Source of the DNA: TMED109 sp002171375
Lineage (GTDB): Bacteria; Pseudomonadota; Alphaproteobacteria; TMED109
Direction of reading: 5' to 3'
DNA length: 64,000 bases
NCBI GenBank assembly: GCA_965657505.1
Contig: CBFHON010000001.1
Location: 248,001 to 312,000, forward strand
Below the pieces are notes generated by a model that saw nothing but the letters and a program-made list of their open reading frames with translations, did not search any database and had not been told where the DNA came from. The translations under genes and the position numbers were made by a program. Below, in pieces: positions 24,205 to 33,144 of this stretch (position 1 is the first letter of the stretch; each line of letters starts with the position of its first letter).

Positions 24205-26877
24205 ATGTTTATGAGTAATGATATTAAAGATAGTAGTAATGATATAAATAACCTTAATAAATTTATAGAAAATTATTCTCACGATATATGGACAGAAAAT
24301 AATATAATGTCCTCAAAGCTTAATTCTAAGCAAAAACCTTTTGTTGTTATGATGCCTCCACCAAATGTTACTGGAAGCCTTCACATAGGTCACGCGTTGA
24401 ATATGACTCTTCAGGATGTAATTGTAAGATACTGGCGTATGAAAGGCAAAGATGTATTATGGCAACCTGGAACAGACCATGCCGGTATTGCTACTCAGAT
24501 GGTTGTTGAGAAGCAGCTTATGCAAGAAGGTGTTACTTCTCGAAGTAAACTAGGAAGAGAAAAATTTTTGAATAGGGTATGGGATTGGAAAGATAAATCT
24601 GGTGGAACTATTATAAATCAGCTAAAGCGACTAGGATCTAGTGCAGATTGGGATAAGGAAAGGTTTACATTAGATAAAGGTTTGTCAGAAGCAGTAATAG
24701 AGGTTTTTGTAAGTCTTTATAATGATGGTCTTATTTATAGAGATAAAAGATTAGTCAATTGGGATACTAAATTAGAAACTGCTATTTCTGATTTAGAAGT
24801 TATACAAAAGGAAAAGAAGGGGTATTATTGGCACTTTAAGTACCCAATTGTAGATACAAATAAGTACATAATCGTGGCTACTACAAGGCCTGAAACTATG
24901 TTAGGTGATACGTGCGTAGCTGTTCATCCTGATGATGAAAGGTATAAAAAATTAATAGGTAAAAAGGTCTTACTTCCAATAGTTAATAGGGAAATAGAAA
25001 TTATTGCTGATGAATATGCAGATCCAGAAAAAGGGACTGGAGCAGTTAAGATTACACCAGCCCATGACTTTAATGATTTTCAAGTAGGTAAAAGACATAA
25101 TATGCAAAGTATAAATATTATGCATAGTGATGGATCACTTAATGAAAATACTCCTAGTGAATATCAGGGCTTATCAATGCTAAAAGCTAGAGAAAAAGTT
25201 ATAAATGAAATGGAATTACTGGGATTACTAAGTTCTATAGAAGAAACCATTCATGTTGTACCTTATGGAGATAGATCAGAAACTATAATAGAACCTTATT
25301 TAACGGATCAGTGGTTTGTTGACGCTAAAAAATTATCTATTCCTGCTATAGAGGCCGTAAAATCTGGAGAAACCAAGTTTATACCAAAATCATGGGAAAA
25401 TACTTTTTATGAATGGATGAATAATATAGAGCCTTGGTGTGTCTCAAGACAACTGTGGTGGGGTCATAGAATTCCTGCTTGGCATGGTCCTGATGATTAT
25501 ATATTTGTTGCAAAAACAGAAAATGAAGCTAAACAAAAAGCTTTCGAAAAGTATGGTAAAAACGAAAAATTAGTGAGAGATCCTGATGTCTTAGATACTT
25601 GGTTTTCATCAGGTTTATGGCCTTTTTCGACATTAGGTTGGCCTAAAAAAAATGCTGCATTAGATAAGTATTATCCAGGTGATGTTTTAATAACCGGATT
25701 TGATATTATATTCTTTTGGGTAGCAAGGATGATGATGATGGGTATTCATTTTATGAATAAAACTCCTTTTAAAGAAGTTTATGTTCATGCTCTTGTAAGA
25801 GACTCAAAAGGTGATAAAATGTCAAAATCAAAAGGTAATGTGGTTGATCCATTAATATTAATGGATAAATATGGAACAGATTCTATAAGGTTTACACTAA
25901 CAGCTCTTGCAACTCAAGGTAGAGATATAAAACTAGCAGAAGATAGAATAGTAGGATATCGAAATTTTATAACAAAGATTTCTAATGCTTCTAGATTTAT
26001 AGAAATTAATGAATGTTCTTTAGATAAGAATTTTGATATTAATTTAGTAAAAAAACCAATATCTCTTTGGATTGTTAACTTATTATATGAAACTGCAGAA
26101 AATGTTTCTAAGGATATAGAATTATTTAGATTTAATGAGGCTGCAAATAAAGCATATCAATTTGTATGGCATAATTTTTGTGATTGGTATTTAGAAATTG
26201 TAAAGCCAAGTTTAGCAAGTAAAGAAAATTTAGATAATAACGAAATCAAAAATGTTACATCTTTTGTTTTTAGTAAAATTTTAACTATTTTGCATCCTTT
26301 AATACCTTTTAATACGGAATATTTATTTAGTAATGTGCATAAATTTGGAGATATATTAGCAATATCTAAATGGCCAGATGCTTCAATTGATAAAATTGTT
26401 TTATCTAAAGATAATTATGAAATAGAGTGGGTTATAAAGTTCATTAGTGAAATTAGATCTTTAAGAGCTATGTTAAATATTCCAGTTAAATCATTGATTA
26501 ATATAAGTTATAAAGAAATAGACATGATTTACTCTAATTATTTATCTAATAACATGGATGTATTAAATAGAATTTCAAAAATAGAAAATATATCTTGTAT
26601 TGAAGATGATATCGAACAATCAGCACAAATATTAGTTGATAATGCAACTTTTCATGTTTCACTAAAAGGTATTATTGATATTGAAAAAGAATTAAATAGG
26701 TTAAATAGGGATTTATCAAAACTTCAAAATGATATATCTATAATAAATAGTAAATTAACTAATAAGAATTTTACTAGTAGGGCCCCAAGTCAAGTAATTG
26801 AGGAACAAACTAAACGAAAAGAATTAATAGAAAATCGTATTTTAAGAATAGAAACAGCTGTTACAAAACTAAAATAA
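24205..26877 (+). CDS. valS: Valyl-tRNA synthetase
   Basis: Class I aminoacyl-tRNA synthetase of 890 aa. Signature NVTGSLHIGHALN (HIGH) near residue 55, editing domain around TTRPETMLGDTCVAVHP, KMSKS motif in GDKMSKSKGNVVDP, and a C-terminal tRNA-binding coiled coil (LNRLNRDLSKLQNDISI). Start may be the third codon (MSND); the difference is two residues. Follows the PopZ-like gene by 33 nt. Confidence 0.97.
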   Translation: MFMSNDIKDSSNDINNLNKFIENYSHDIWTENNIMSSKLNSKQKPFVVMMPPPNVTGSLHIGHALNMTLQDVIVRYWRMKGKDVLWQPGTDHAGIATQMVVEKQLMQEGVTSRSKLGREKFLNRVWDWKDKSGGTIINQLKRLGSSADWDKERFTLDKGLSEAVIEVFVSLYNDGLIYRDKRLVNWDTKLETAISDLEVIQKEKKGYYWHFKYPIVDTNKYIIVATTRPETMLGDTCVAVHPDDERYKKLIGKKVLLPIVNREIEIIADEYADPEKGTGAVKITPAHDFNDFQVGKRHNMQSINIMHSDGSLNENTPSEYQGLSMLKAREKVINEMELLGLLSSIEETIHVVPYGDRSETIIEPYLTDQWFVDAKKLSIPAIEAVKSGETKFIPKSWENTFYEWMNNIEPWCVSRQLWWGHRIPAWHGPDDYIFVAKTENEAKQKAFEKYGKNEKLVRDPDVLDTWFSSGLWPFSTLGWPKKNAALDKYYPGDVLITGFDIIFFWVARMMMMGIHFMNKTPFKEVYVHALVRDSKGDKMSKSKGNVVDPLILMDKYGTDSIRFTLTALATQGRDIKLAEDRIVGYRNFITKISNASRFIEINECSLDKNFDINLVKKPISLWIVNLLYETAENVSKDIELFRFNEAANKAYQFVWHNFCDWYLEIVKPSLASKENLDNNEIKNVTSFVFSKILTILHPLIPFNTEYLFSNVHKFGDILAISKWPDASIDKIVLSKDNYEIEWVIKFISEIRSLRAMLNIPVKSLINISYKEIDMIYSNYLSNNMDVLNRISKIENISCIEDDIEQSAQILVDNATFHVSLKGIIDIEKELNRLNRDLSKLQNDISIINSKLTNKNFTSRAPSQVIEEQTKRKELIENRILRIETAVTKLK

Positions 26878-26895
26878 AATTCAATAGGAGGTATT

Positions 26896-28713
26896 ATGAA
26901 GAAATTTAATAAAGATAAGTTACCCAGTAGGCATGTCACAGAAGGGCCAGGAAGAGCACCTCATAGATCATTTTATTATGCTATGGACTTAACTACAGAA
27001 CAAATACATCAACCTTTTGTTGGAGTGGCAACAACATGGAATGAATCTGCTCCTTGCAATATAACTCTCAGGAGGCAAGCTCAATCGGTAAAAAAAGGTG
27101 TTGCAAGCTCTGAAGGAACTCCTAGAGAATTTACAACTATCACTGTTACAGACGGCATAGCTATGGGGCACCAAGGAATGAAAGCATCATTAGCTAGTAG
27201 AGAAGCAATAGCAGATACAATTGAATTGTCTGTTAGAGGACATTGTTATGATGGTTTAGTAGGAGTTGCTGGGTGTGATAAGTCTTTACCGGGAGTTATG
27301 ATGTCTATGCTTAGGTTGAATATTCCAAGTGTATTCATATATGGAGGTTCAATAATGCCAGGTAAACATAAAGGAAGAGATTTAACTGTTCAAGATGTAT
27401 ATGAAGCAGTAGGTCAAAATGATGCAGGTATTATTGATGCAGATGAACTAGATTTAATAGAAAGAGCGGCTTGCCCTTCTGCTGGTTCATGTGGAGGACA
27501 GTTTACAGCAAATACTATGGCATGCGTTAGTGAGGCAATAGGCCTTGCATTACCAAATAGTACTGGTGCTCCAGCTCCATATGAATCCAGAGATGAATAC
27601 GCATTAGCCGCAGGCAAGCAAGTTATGACATTAATAGAAAAAAATTTAAGACCTAGAGATATTGTAACTAGAAAGTCATTTGAAAATGCTGCCCGAGTTG
27701 TTGCAGCTTCTGGTGGATCAACAAATGCAGCACTTCACCTACCGGCTATGGCAAATGAAGCTGGAATAGACTTTGACTTATTTGCAGTTGCAGAAATATT
27801 TAAATCTACACCTTATATAGCTGATTTGAAACCTGGAGGAAAGTATGTGGCTAAAGATTTGTATGAGGTTGGAGGCGTCCAAGTAATTTTAAAGGCTCTA
27901 TATGAAGCAGGATATATTCATGGAGATTGTATGACTGTGACAGGAAAGACTATGGCAGAAAATTTGGATGAAATTACTTTTCCAGAGGATCAAGATGTTA
28001 TTTATAAGGTAGATAATGCTATTACCCCTACTGGAGGAGTGGTCGGATTAAAAGGAAATTTAGCTGAAGAGGGAGCAATAGTAAAAGTTGCTGGTATGAC
28101 GAGAACAAAGCATATAGGACCTGCAATAGTATTTGATTGTGAAGAAGATGCTTATAAAGCTGTTAATGAGAGAAACTATAAAGAAGGCGACGTTTTTGTG
28201 ATCCGATATGAAGGACCTAAAGGTGGTCCAGGTATGAGAGAAATGTTAGCTACTACGGCGGCCATATATGGTCAGGGTATGGGTGAAAAAGTTGCACTTA
28301 TAACGGACGGTCGTTTTTCAGGTGCTACTAGAGGTTTTTGTGTAGGTCATGTAGGACCAGAAGCAGCAGTTGGTGGAACGATAGCTTTAATAAACAATGG
28401 AGATATCATTACTATTGACTCTGAAACTGGAGAATTAAGTGTCGATCTTACAGATGAGGAATTAGAAAATAGAAAAAAAAGTTGGAAACCTCGTGAGCAT
28501 GAATATGGTTCGGGAGAAATTTGGAAGTATTCTCAATTAGTTGGGTCGGCTTTAAAAGGAGCAATTACTCATNNNNNNNNNNNNNNNNNNNNNNNNNNNN
28601 NNNNNNNNNNNNNNNNNNNNNNNNNNNNNNNNNNNNNNNNNNNNNNNNNNNNNNNNNNNNNNNNNNNNNNTCCTGGAGCAAAAGCAGAAAAACAGTGTTA
28701 CGCAGATATTTAA
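26896..28713 (+). CDS. ilvD: Dihydroxy-acid dehydratase (contains assembly gap)
   Basis: Fe-S enzyme making 2-keto acids for valine, leucine and isoleucine synthesis. Cluster cysteines are present: Cys54 (ESAPCNITL), Cys127 (GCDKSLPG), Cys199 (PSAGSCGGQF). Very strong GGAGG before the ATG. The reading frame is interrupted by 98 N at 28573-28670. Without the N, the protein would be about 572 aa and end GAITHPGAKAEKQCYADI, as alphaproteobacterial IlvD normally ends; so the gap probably represents little or no missing sequence (see finding). Confidence 0.95.
   Translation: MKKFNKDKLPSRHVTEGPGRAPHRSFYYAMDLTTEQIHQPFVGVATTWNESAPCNITLRRQAQSVKKGVASSEGTPREFTTITVTDGIAMGHQGMKASLASREAIADTIELSVRGHCYDGLVGVAGCDKSLPGVMMSMLRLNIPSVFIYGGSIMPGKHKGRDLTVQDVYEAVGQNDAGIIDADELDLIERAACPSAGSCGGQFTANTMACVSEAIGLALPNSTGAPAPYESRDEYALAAGKQVMTLIEKNLRPRDIVTRKSFENAARVVAASGGSTNAALHLPAMANEAGIDFDLFAVAEIFKSTPYIADLKPGGKYVAKDLYEVGGVQVILKALYEAGYIHGDCMTVTGKTMAENLDEITFPEDQDVIYKVDNAITPTGGVVGLKGNLAEEGAIVKVAGMTRTKHIGPAIVFDCEEDAYKAVNERNYKEGDVFVIRYEGPKGGPGMREMLATTAAIYGQGMGEKVALITDGRFSGATRGFCVGHVGPEAAVGGTIALINNGDIITIDSETGELSVDLTDEELENRKKSWKPREHEYGSGEIWKYSQLVGSALKGAITHXXXXXXXXXXXXXXXXXXXXXXXXXXXXXXXXXPGAKAEKQCYADI
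28573..28670. other. Assembly gap (98 N) inside ilvD
   Basis: A block of N near the 3' end of ilvD. Flanks encode ...GAITH and PGAKAEKQCYADI, which are adjacent in homologues. Confidence 0.98.
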
Positions 28714-28719
28714 TTATTG

Positions 28720-30183
28720 ATGGCAAATAAATATATAAATAATTTTTTAATTTATGTACTTATAATTGCTATACTTTTAATATTAAATAGCTGTGCTAAA
28801 AATATTGCCACTGGTGAAAGACAATTAGTAATTTTATCTACAGAAGAAGAAAACAATATTGGCGCAAAAGAGCACCCTAATATAATTAGAAGTTTTGGCG
28901 GTATTTATAATAATAAAAGTCTGCAAACTTATATAAGTAATTTAGGCAATAAAATAGCTTCTAATTCAGAAATGCCTAATATTAGATGGACTTTTACAAT
29001 ACTAGATAATCCACTAGTTAATGCTTTTGCTTTGCCTGGTGGTTACGTATATGTCACTAGAGGTTTATTATCTCTTGCTAATGATGAGGCAGAAATAGCT
29101 AGTGTATTAGGGCATGAAATAGCTCATGTTACGGCAAGACATTCTGCTCAAAGACATGCTAAATCAACTTTATCTAATGTTGGATTAGATATATTGAATA
29201 TAGTTGTTGGGCAACCACTAATAACAAACGTAGCTAATATAGGATTACAAGGTGTTATGTCTGCATTTAGCAGATCTGAAGAGCTAGAAGCAGATGAATT
29301 AGGAATAAGGTATATTATTAAATCTAAATATGATGCAGGTGGATCTTATAGATTTCTAAATCGACTAAATGAATTAACTAAAGTGTCAGCAAAAAATGAT
29401 AGAGATATTATTAGTTCTATATTTGCGACTCATCCTAAAACTATAGACAGAATTAAAGCTTCTAAAGTAAATGTAAAAAATAACATTGATGTTATTACCA
29501 ATAGAGAGATATATTTAGAAGCTATAGATGGGATGATCTATGGAGATAATTCACAACATGGCATTATCAAAGATAATAATTTTTACCATTTAGAATTAAA
29601 TTTTTCATTTATAGTGCCCAAAAATTATACAATTATAAATAATAAAAATAATGTAATTTCATACAATGAAAATAAAGAAGTAGTTGTTATTTTTGATGGG
29701 TTATTAAATGAAGATGATTTATCTCTTTTGGAGCTTGCTGAATTTTACTACCTAAGGTCAAATATAAATTTATATAAAGAAGTAATAATAGATAATAAGA
29801 CTTCCGCTGTTTTTGAAGAAAATAAAACTGTTAAATATGATGGAAATGAATATTTTAGAAAAACATATTTAATAAATTGGGGTGATAACAGGGTATGGAG
29901 ATTTTCGCTTTTATTAAAACCTCAAGTTCAAAGTAATCACATAGGTGAAGCTGATAAAATTGCTAAAAGTATTCATGAATTAAGAGAAGAAGAAAAAATT
30001 CTTGCTAGACCTAACTTTATAAGTATTTTGAAAACTAAAAATGGCGATACACCATTACTTTTATCAAAAAAAATGGCTTTAAATAAAAACCAGTTAGAAA
30101 TTCTTCTTATAATGAATGGATTAACTATTCAAAGTGATGAGCAAATATCAGAAGGAACATTAATAAAAATGATTGTTAATTAA
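28720..30183 (+). CDS. M48 family zinc metalloprotease, lipoprotein (BepA/LoiP-like)
   Basis: 487 aa from the ATG at 28720. Signal with lipobox LILNSC (Cys25), so it is anchored in the envelope. The zinc site is GHEIAHVTARH (His132, Glu133, His136) with the third ligand in EELEADELG. A second domain of about 200 residues follows, ending in a LysM-like GDTPLLLSKKMALNKNQ. BepA-type proteases degrade or refold misassembled outer membrane proteins. It follows ilvD closely but is not functionally linked to it. Confidence 0.9.
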   Translation: MANKYINNFLIYVLIIAILLILNSCAKNIATGERQLVILSTEEENNIGAKEHPNIIRSFGGIYNNKSLQTYISNLGNKIASNSEMPNIRWTFTILDNPLVNAFALPGGYVYVTRGLLSLANDEAEIASVLGHEIAHVTARHSAQRHAKSTLSNVGLDILNIVVGQPLITNVANIGLQGVMSAFSRSEELEADELGIRYIIKSKYDAGGSYRFLNRLNELTKVSAKNDRDIISSIFATHPKTIDRIKASKVNVKNNIDVITNREIYLEAIDGMIYGDNSQHGIIKDNNFYHLELNFSFIVPKNYTIINNKNNVISYNENKEVVVIFDGLLNEDDLSLLELAEFYYLRSNINLYKEVIIDNKTSAVFEENKTVKYDGNEYFRKTYLINWGDNRVWRFSLLLKPQVQSNHIGEADKIAKSIHELREEEKILARPNFISILKTKNGDTPLLLSKKMALNKNQLEILLIMNGLTIQSDEQISEGTLIKMIVN

Positions 30184-30201
30184 AATAATTAATAATTTTA
30201 A

Positions 30202-30690
30202 TTACGAAATATTAATTTTTTCATTAATATCAATTAACTCAAGTATCTCAATAAAGTCATTAGCATTTATTGCTATGCATCCATTAGTAGGTTTGTAATC
30301 ATTAGTAGATATATGTAAGAATATAGCGCTTCCTTTGTTTGGTATTACTGGATTAGTATTATAATTAATTGTAAGAATTAAATTGTATATATTATCATCT
30401 CTATAAAGAGATTCCTTATGATAATTTTTTGTTTCAATTAATTGATTATACTTTAGATCATTTGGGTCGTCGGACCATGCCATATAATTTTTTATAGGAA
30501 TAAATTTATATTTTGTTTTTAAATTTTTTATTCTATCGGTTCTTACAAATAATTCACCTAAACTATAGGTTCCCATGGGTGTTTTTTTATCGCCTTCTAC
30601 TTTATTGTTAGTTAGCCCATTTAGACCAATAGAACATTTATATTTTTTTTTATTATAAATGAGTATTTTATTCTTATTTACTAAAAGCAT
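30202..30690 (-). CDS. L,D-transpeptidase (YkuD) family protein
   Basis: 162 aa. The catalytic YkuD motif is HISTNDYKPTNGCIAI with His and the nucleophilic Cys; KTPMGTYSLGE is the other conserved segment. These enzymes form 3-3 crosslinks or attach proteins to peptidoglycan. No signal peptide is evident from the ATG used, which is odd for a periplasmic enzyme, although related COG3786-type members are often annotated without one. Last gene of the erpA-xth-ldt minus-strand unit. Confidence 0.85.
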   Translation of the reverse strand: MLLVNKNKILIYNKKKYKCSIGLNGLTNNKVEGDKKTPMGTYSLGELFVRTDRIKNLKTKYKFIPIKNYMAWSDDPNDLKYNQLIETKNYHKESLYRDDNIYNLILTINYNTNPVIPNKGSAIFLHISTNDYKPTNGCIAINANDFIEILELIDINEKINIS

Positions 30691-30694
30691 TTAA

Positions 30695-31468
30695 TTATTC
30701 AGAAATATTTATTATTACTGGTGCATGATCAGATGGTTTTTCTAAAGACCTATGATAGGTATCTATTTCTATAGATTCGAGTTTATCTATTGCAAATGGT
30801 GAAAGTAAAAAGTGATCTATTCTTAATCCTTTATTTTGTTCAAAAGCTCTCCCATAGTCCCAATAGCTCCAATTAGTTTTATTTGGATTTAGTGATCTCC
30901 AAGCATCATAATAACCTAAATTAATAATTTCGCGGAATTTAGCTCTTGTTTCTGGTTGAAATAATGCATCATTTTTCATTGTTTCAGGGTTTGCTGCATC
31001 TCTATCTTCTGGACAAACATTAAAATCTCCTCCTAAGATTATTGACTCTTCATTATCAAGTAATTTCTTTACGTGTTGTTTTAATTTTGTCATCCATTCT
31101 ATTTTATATTCAAACTTTTCTGTATTAATTGGATTACCATTTGGAAGGTATATTGAAGCAACTCTAAAGCCACTGTTTTTTGCATCCACCCAGCATTCTA
31201 AGTATCTCGCTTGTTCATCACTATCGTACAAAGAGGAAACTATATCACTAACAGGATGTTTAGAAAGTATGGCTACTCCATTATACGCTTTCTGACCTTT
31301 AAATATTACATTATATCCTGTATCCTCTAAATCTGATTTTGGAATATCTTGATCTTGTGCTTTTAATTCTTGAAGGAGTAATACGTCAGGCGATTGTTTT
31401 TTTATGAAATCTATTACATGCGGAAGTCTAACTCGAATTGAGTTTACATTCCAAGTAGCAATTTTCAT
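30695..31468 (-). CDS. xthA: Exodeoxyribonuclease III (AP endonuclease)
   Basis: 257-aa member of the EEP nuclease family for base-excision repair. Motifs: IATWNVNSIRVRLP, LLLQELKAQDQD (catalytic Glu), GGDFNVCPEDRDAANP (Asp, Asn), RIDHFLLS and SDHAPVI. One nt separates it from erpA and four from the transpeptidase gene. Confidence 0.96.
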   Translation of the reverse strand: MKIATWNVNSIRVRLPHVIDFIKKQSPDVLLLQELKAQDQDIPKSDLEDTGYNVIFKGQKAYNGVAILSKHPVSDIVSSLYDSDEQARYLECWVDAKNSGFRVASIYLPNGNPINTEKFEYKIEWMTKLKQHVKKLLDNEESIILGGDFNVCPEDRDAANPETMKNDALFQPETRAKFREIINLGYYDAWRSLNPNKTNWSYWDYGRAFEQNKGLRIDHFLLSPFAIDKLESIEIDTYHRSLEKPSDHAPVIINISE

Positions 31469-31469
31469 A

Positions 31470-31805
31470 TTAAGTTACCGAGAAAGATGATCCACACCCA
31501 CAACTTGAGGTTGCATTAGGATTATCTATAGAGAAAGTAGCTCCATTTAGATCTTCATTCCAGGTTATTTCAGAACCAGCGAGATATGTTAAAGATATAT
31601 TATCTGTAACTAATGTAGGTTCTCCATTTTTATTGCTAGATGCTATAATGTCATCTTTTAAAGTTTCATTATCAAATTTAAAAGAATATGAAAAGCCAGA
31701 ACAGCCTCCACCATCAACAGTTATTCTTAAAAAACCTTTTCCTTCTTGTTCTTGAATAACCTTTATTCTATTTAATGCATTTTTTGAGATAGTTAATTCT
31801 TGCAT
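31470..31805 (-). CDS. erpA: Iron-sulfur cluster insertion protein ErpA/IscA type
   Basis: 111-aa A-type carrier. The three cluster cysteines are visible, in GGGCSGFSY and the C-terminal SCGCGSSFS. Delivers Fe-S clusters to apoproteins. Head of a minus-strand operon and divergent from dgt across a 112-nt AT-rich gap, an arrangement common in alphaproteobacteria. IscA or SufA cannot be fully excluded. Confidence 0.9.
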   Translation of the reverse strand: MQELTISKNALNRIKVIQEQEGKGFLRITVDGGGCSGFSYSFKFDNETLKDDIIASSNKNGEPTLVTDNISLTYLAGSEITWNEDLNGATFSIDNPNATSSCGCGSSFSVT

Positions 31806-31917
31806 ATAATTACTCTTAATTAGATTTATAATATATTCATAATGTTAGTTCAATTTTATATAATTTCAAGTTATGTATATATATAAATAATAATATTGGA
31901 AAGATTTATTTAAAAAT

Positions 31918-33129
31918 ATGAATAAATTAAATTTATATAAAACGGATTTTTTGAAGAGTAAAGGTCGCTATTATTCTGAACCTGAATCTTCTTATAGAAA
32001 TGCCTTTATGAGAGATAGGGATAGATTAATTCATTCTGCTGCATTTAGAAGGCTAGAACACAAGACTCAAGTTTTTGTTCAACATGAAGGAGATAATTTT
32101 AGATCTCGTTTGACGCATAGTATTGAAGTGGCACAAATAGCAAGAACTATTGCTACTAGACTAGGTTTAGATTCTGATTTGGCGGAAACGGTTGCTTTAG
32201 CACATGATTTAGGACATACACCATTTGGACATGCTGGCGAAGAAGCTCTAAATAATTCTATGAAAAATAAAGGTGGATTTGATCATAATGCACAAACTCT
32301 AAGAATAGTTACAAAATTGGAAAAAAAATATGCTGATTTTGATGGTTTAAATTTAACATGGGAGTCTTTAGAAGGTATAGTTAAACATAATGGTCCGTTA
32401 AAAAAGAATATTCCTAATGTAATAATAGAATATCAATCTTTAATAAATATAAAAAATAAGTCCTTAAACTTAAATTTAAATAAATTCGCTGGCCCTGAAG
32501 CACAAGTTGCAGCTATTTCAGATGATATTGCATACTGTAATCACGATATAGACGATGGAATAAGAGCAGGCTTATTTGACTTAAATGCTCTAGAAGATAT
32601 TGATCATGTAGGTAAAGTCATAAATTCTAATAGAATGAAGTGGAAAAATATTGAAAATAAAAGATTAATTCATGAAACTATAAGAAATTTAATAAACCAT
32701 ATGATTGAAGATGTAGTTAGTGAATTTAATATAATTGTAAATAAAAATAAATTTGAATCAGTTGAAGATATAAGGAATCATAATGACAGAGTTGTAAGTT
32801 TTTCTCATAAAACTTTTAAAAATAATCAAAAATTAAGAAAATTTCTTTTTGAAAAAATGTATAAACATACAATAGTAAATAGAATGACTTTAAAAGCGAA
32901 AAGTATAATCGAGGATCTATTTAGAGCTTTTTCTATTGATATTACTATCTTACCAGTTGAATGGAGAGAAGTTGCAGAGAATGCTAAGTCTGATAAAGAA
33001 TTATATAGAACAATATCAGATTATATAGCAGGAATGACAGATAGGTATGCTGTCATGGAGCATAAAAGACTTTTTGATTTACATGGCGGATGGACTGGAA
33101 CTTCATTATATGATAAACGCGATCGTTAG
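31918..33129 (+). CDS. dgt: Deoxyguanosinetriphosphate triphosphohydrolase-like protein
   Basis: 403-aa HD-domain dNTP triphosphohydrolase. RLTHSIEVAQIAR supplies the first His, LAHDLGHTPFGHAGEEAL the His-Asp pair, and SDDIAYCNHDIDDG the last Asp. Members hydrolyse dNTPs and influence nucleotide pools. 15 nt upstream of argS. Confidence 0.93.
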   Translation: MNKLNLYKTDFLKSKGRYYSEPESSYRNAFMRDRDRLIHSAAFRRLEHKTQVFVQHEGDNFRSRLTHSIEVAQIARTIATRLGLDSDLAETVALAHDLGHTPFGHAGEEALNNSMKNKGGFDHNAQTLRIVTKLEKKYADFDGLNLTWESLEGIVKHNGPLKKNIPNVIIEYQSLINIKNKSLNLNLNKFAGPEAQVAAISDDIAYCNHDIDDGIRAGLFDLNALEDIDHVGKVINSNRMKWKNIENKRLIHETIRNLINHMIEDVVSEFNIIVNKNKFESVEDIRNHNDRVVSFSHKTFKNNQKLRKFLFEKMYKHTIVNRMTLKAKSIIEDLFRAFSIDITILPVEWREVAENAKSDKELYRTISDYIAGMTDRYAVMEHKRLFDLHGGWTGTSLYDKRDR

Positions 33130-33144
33130 TATTAATTTATTAGA

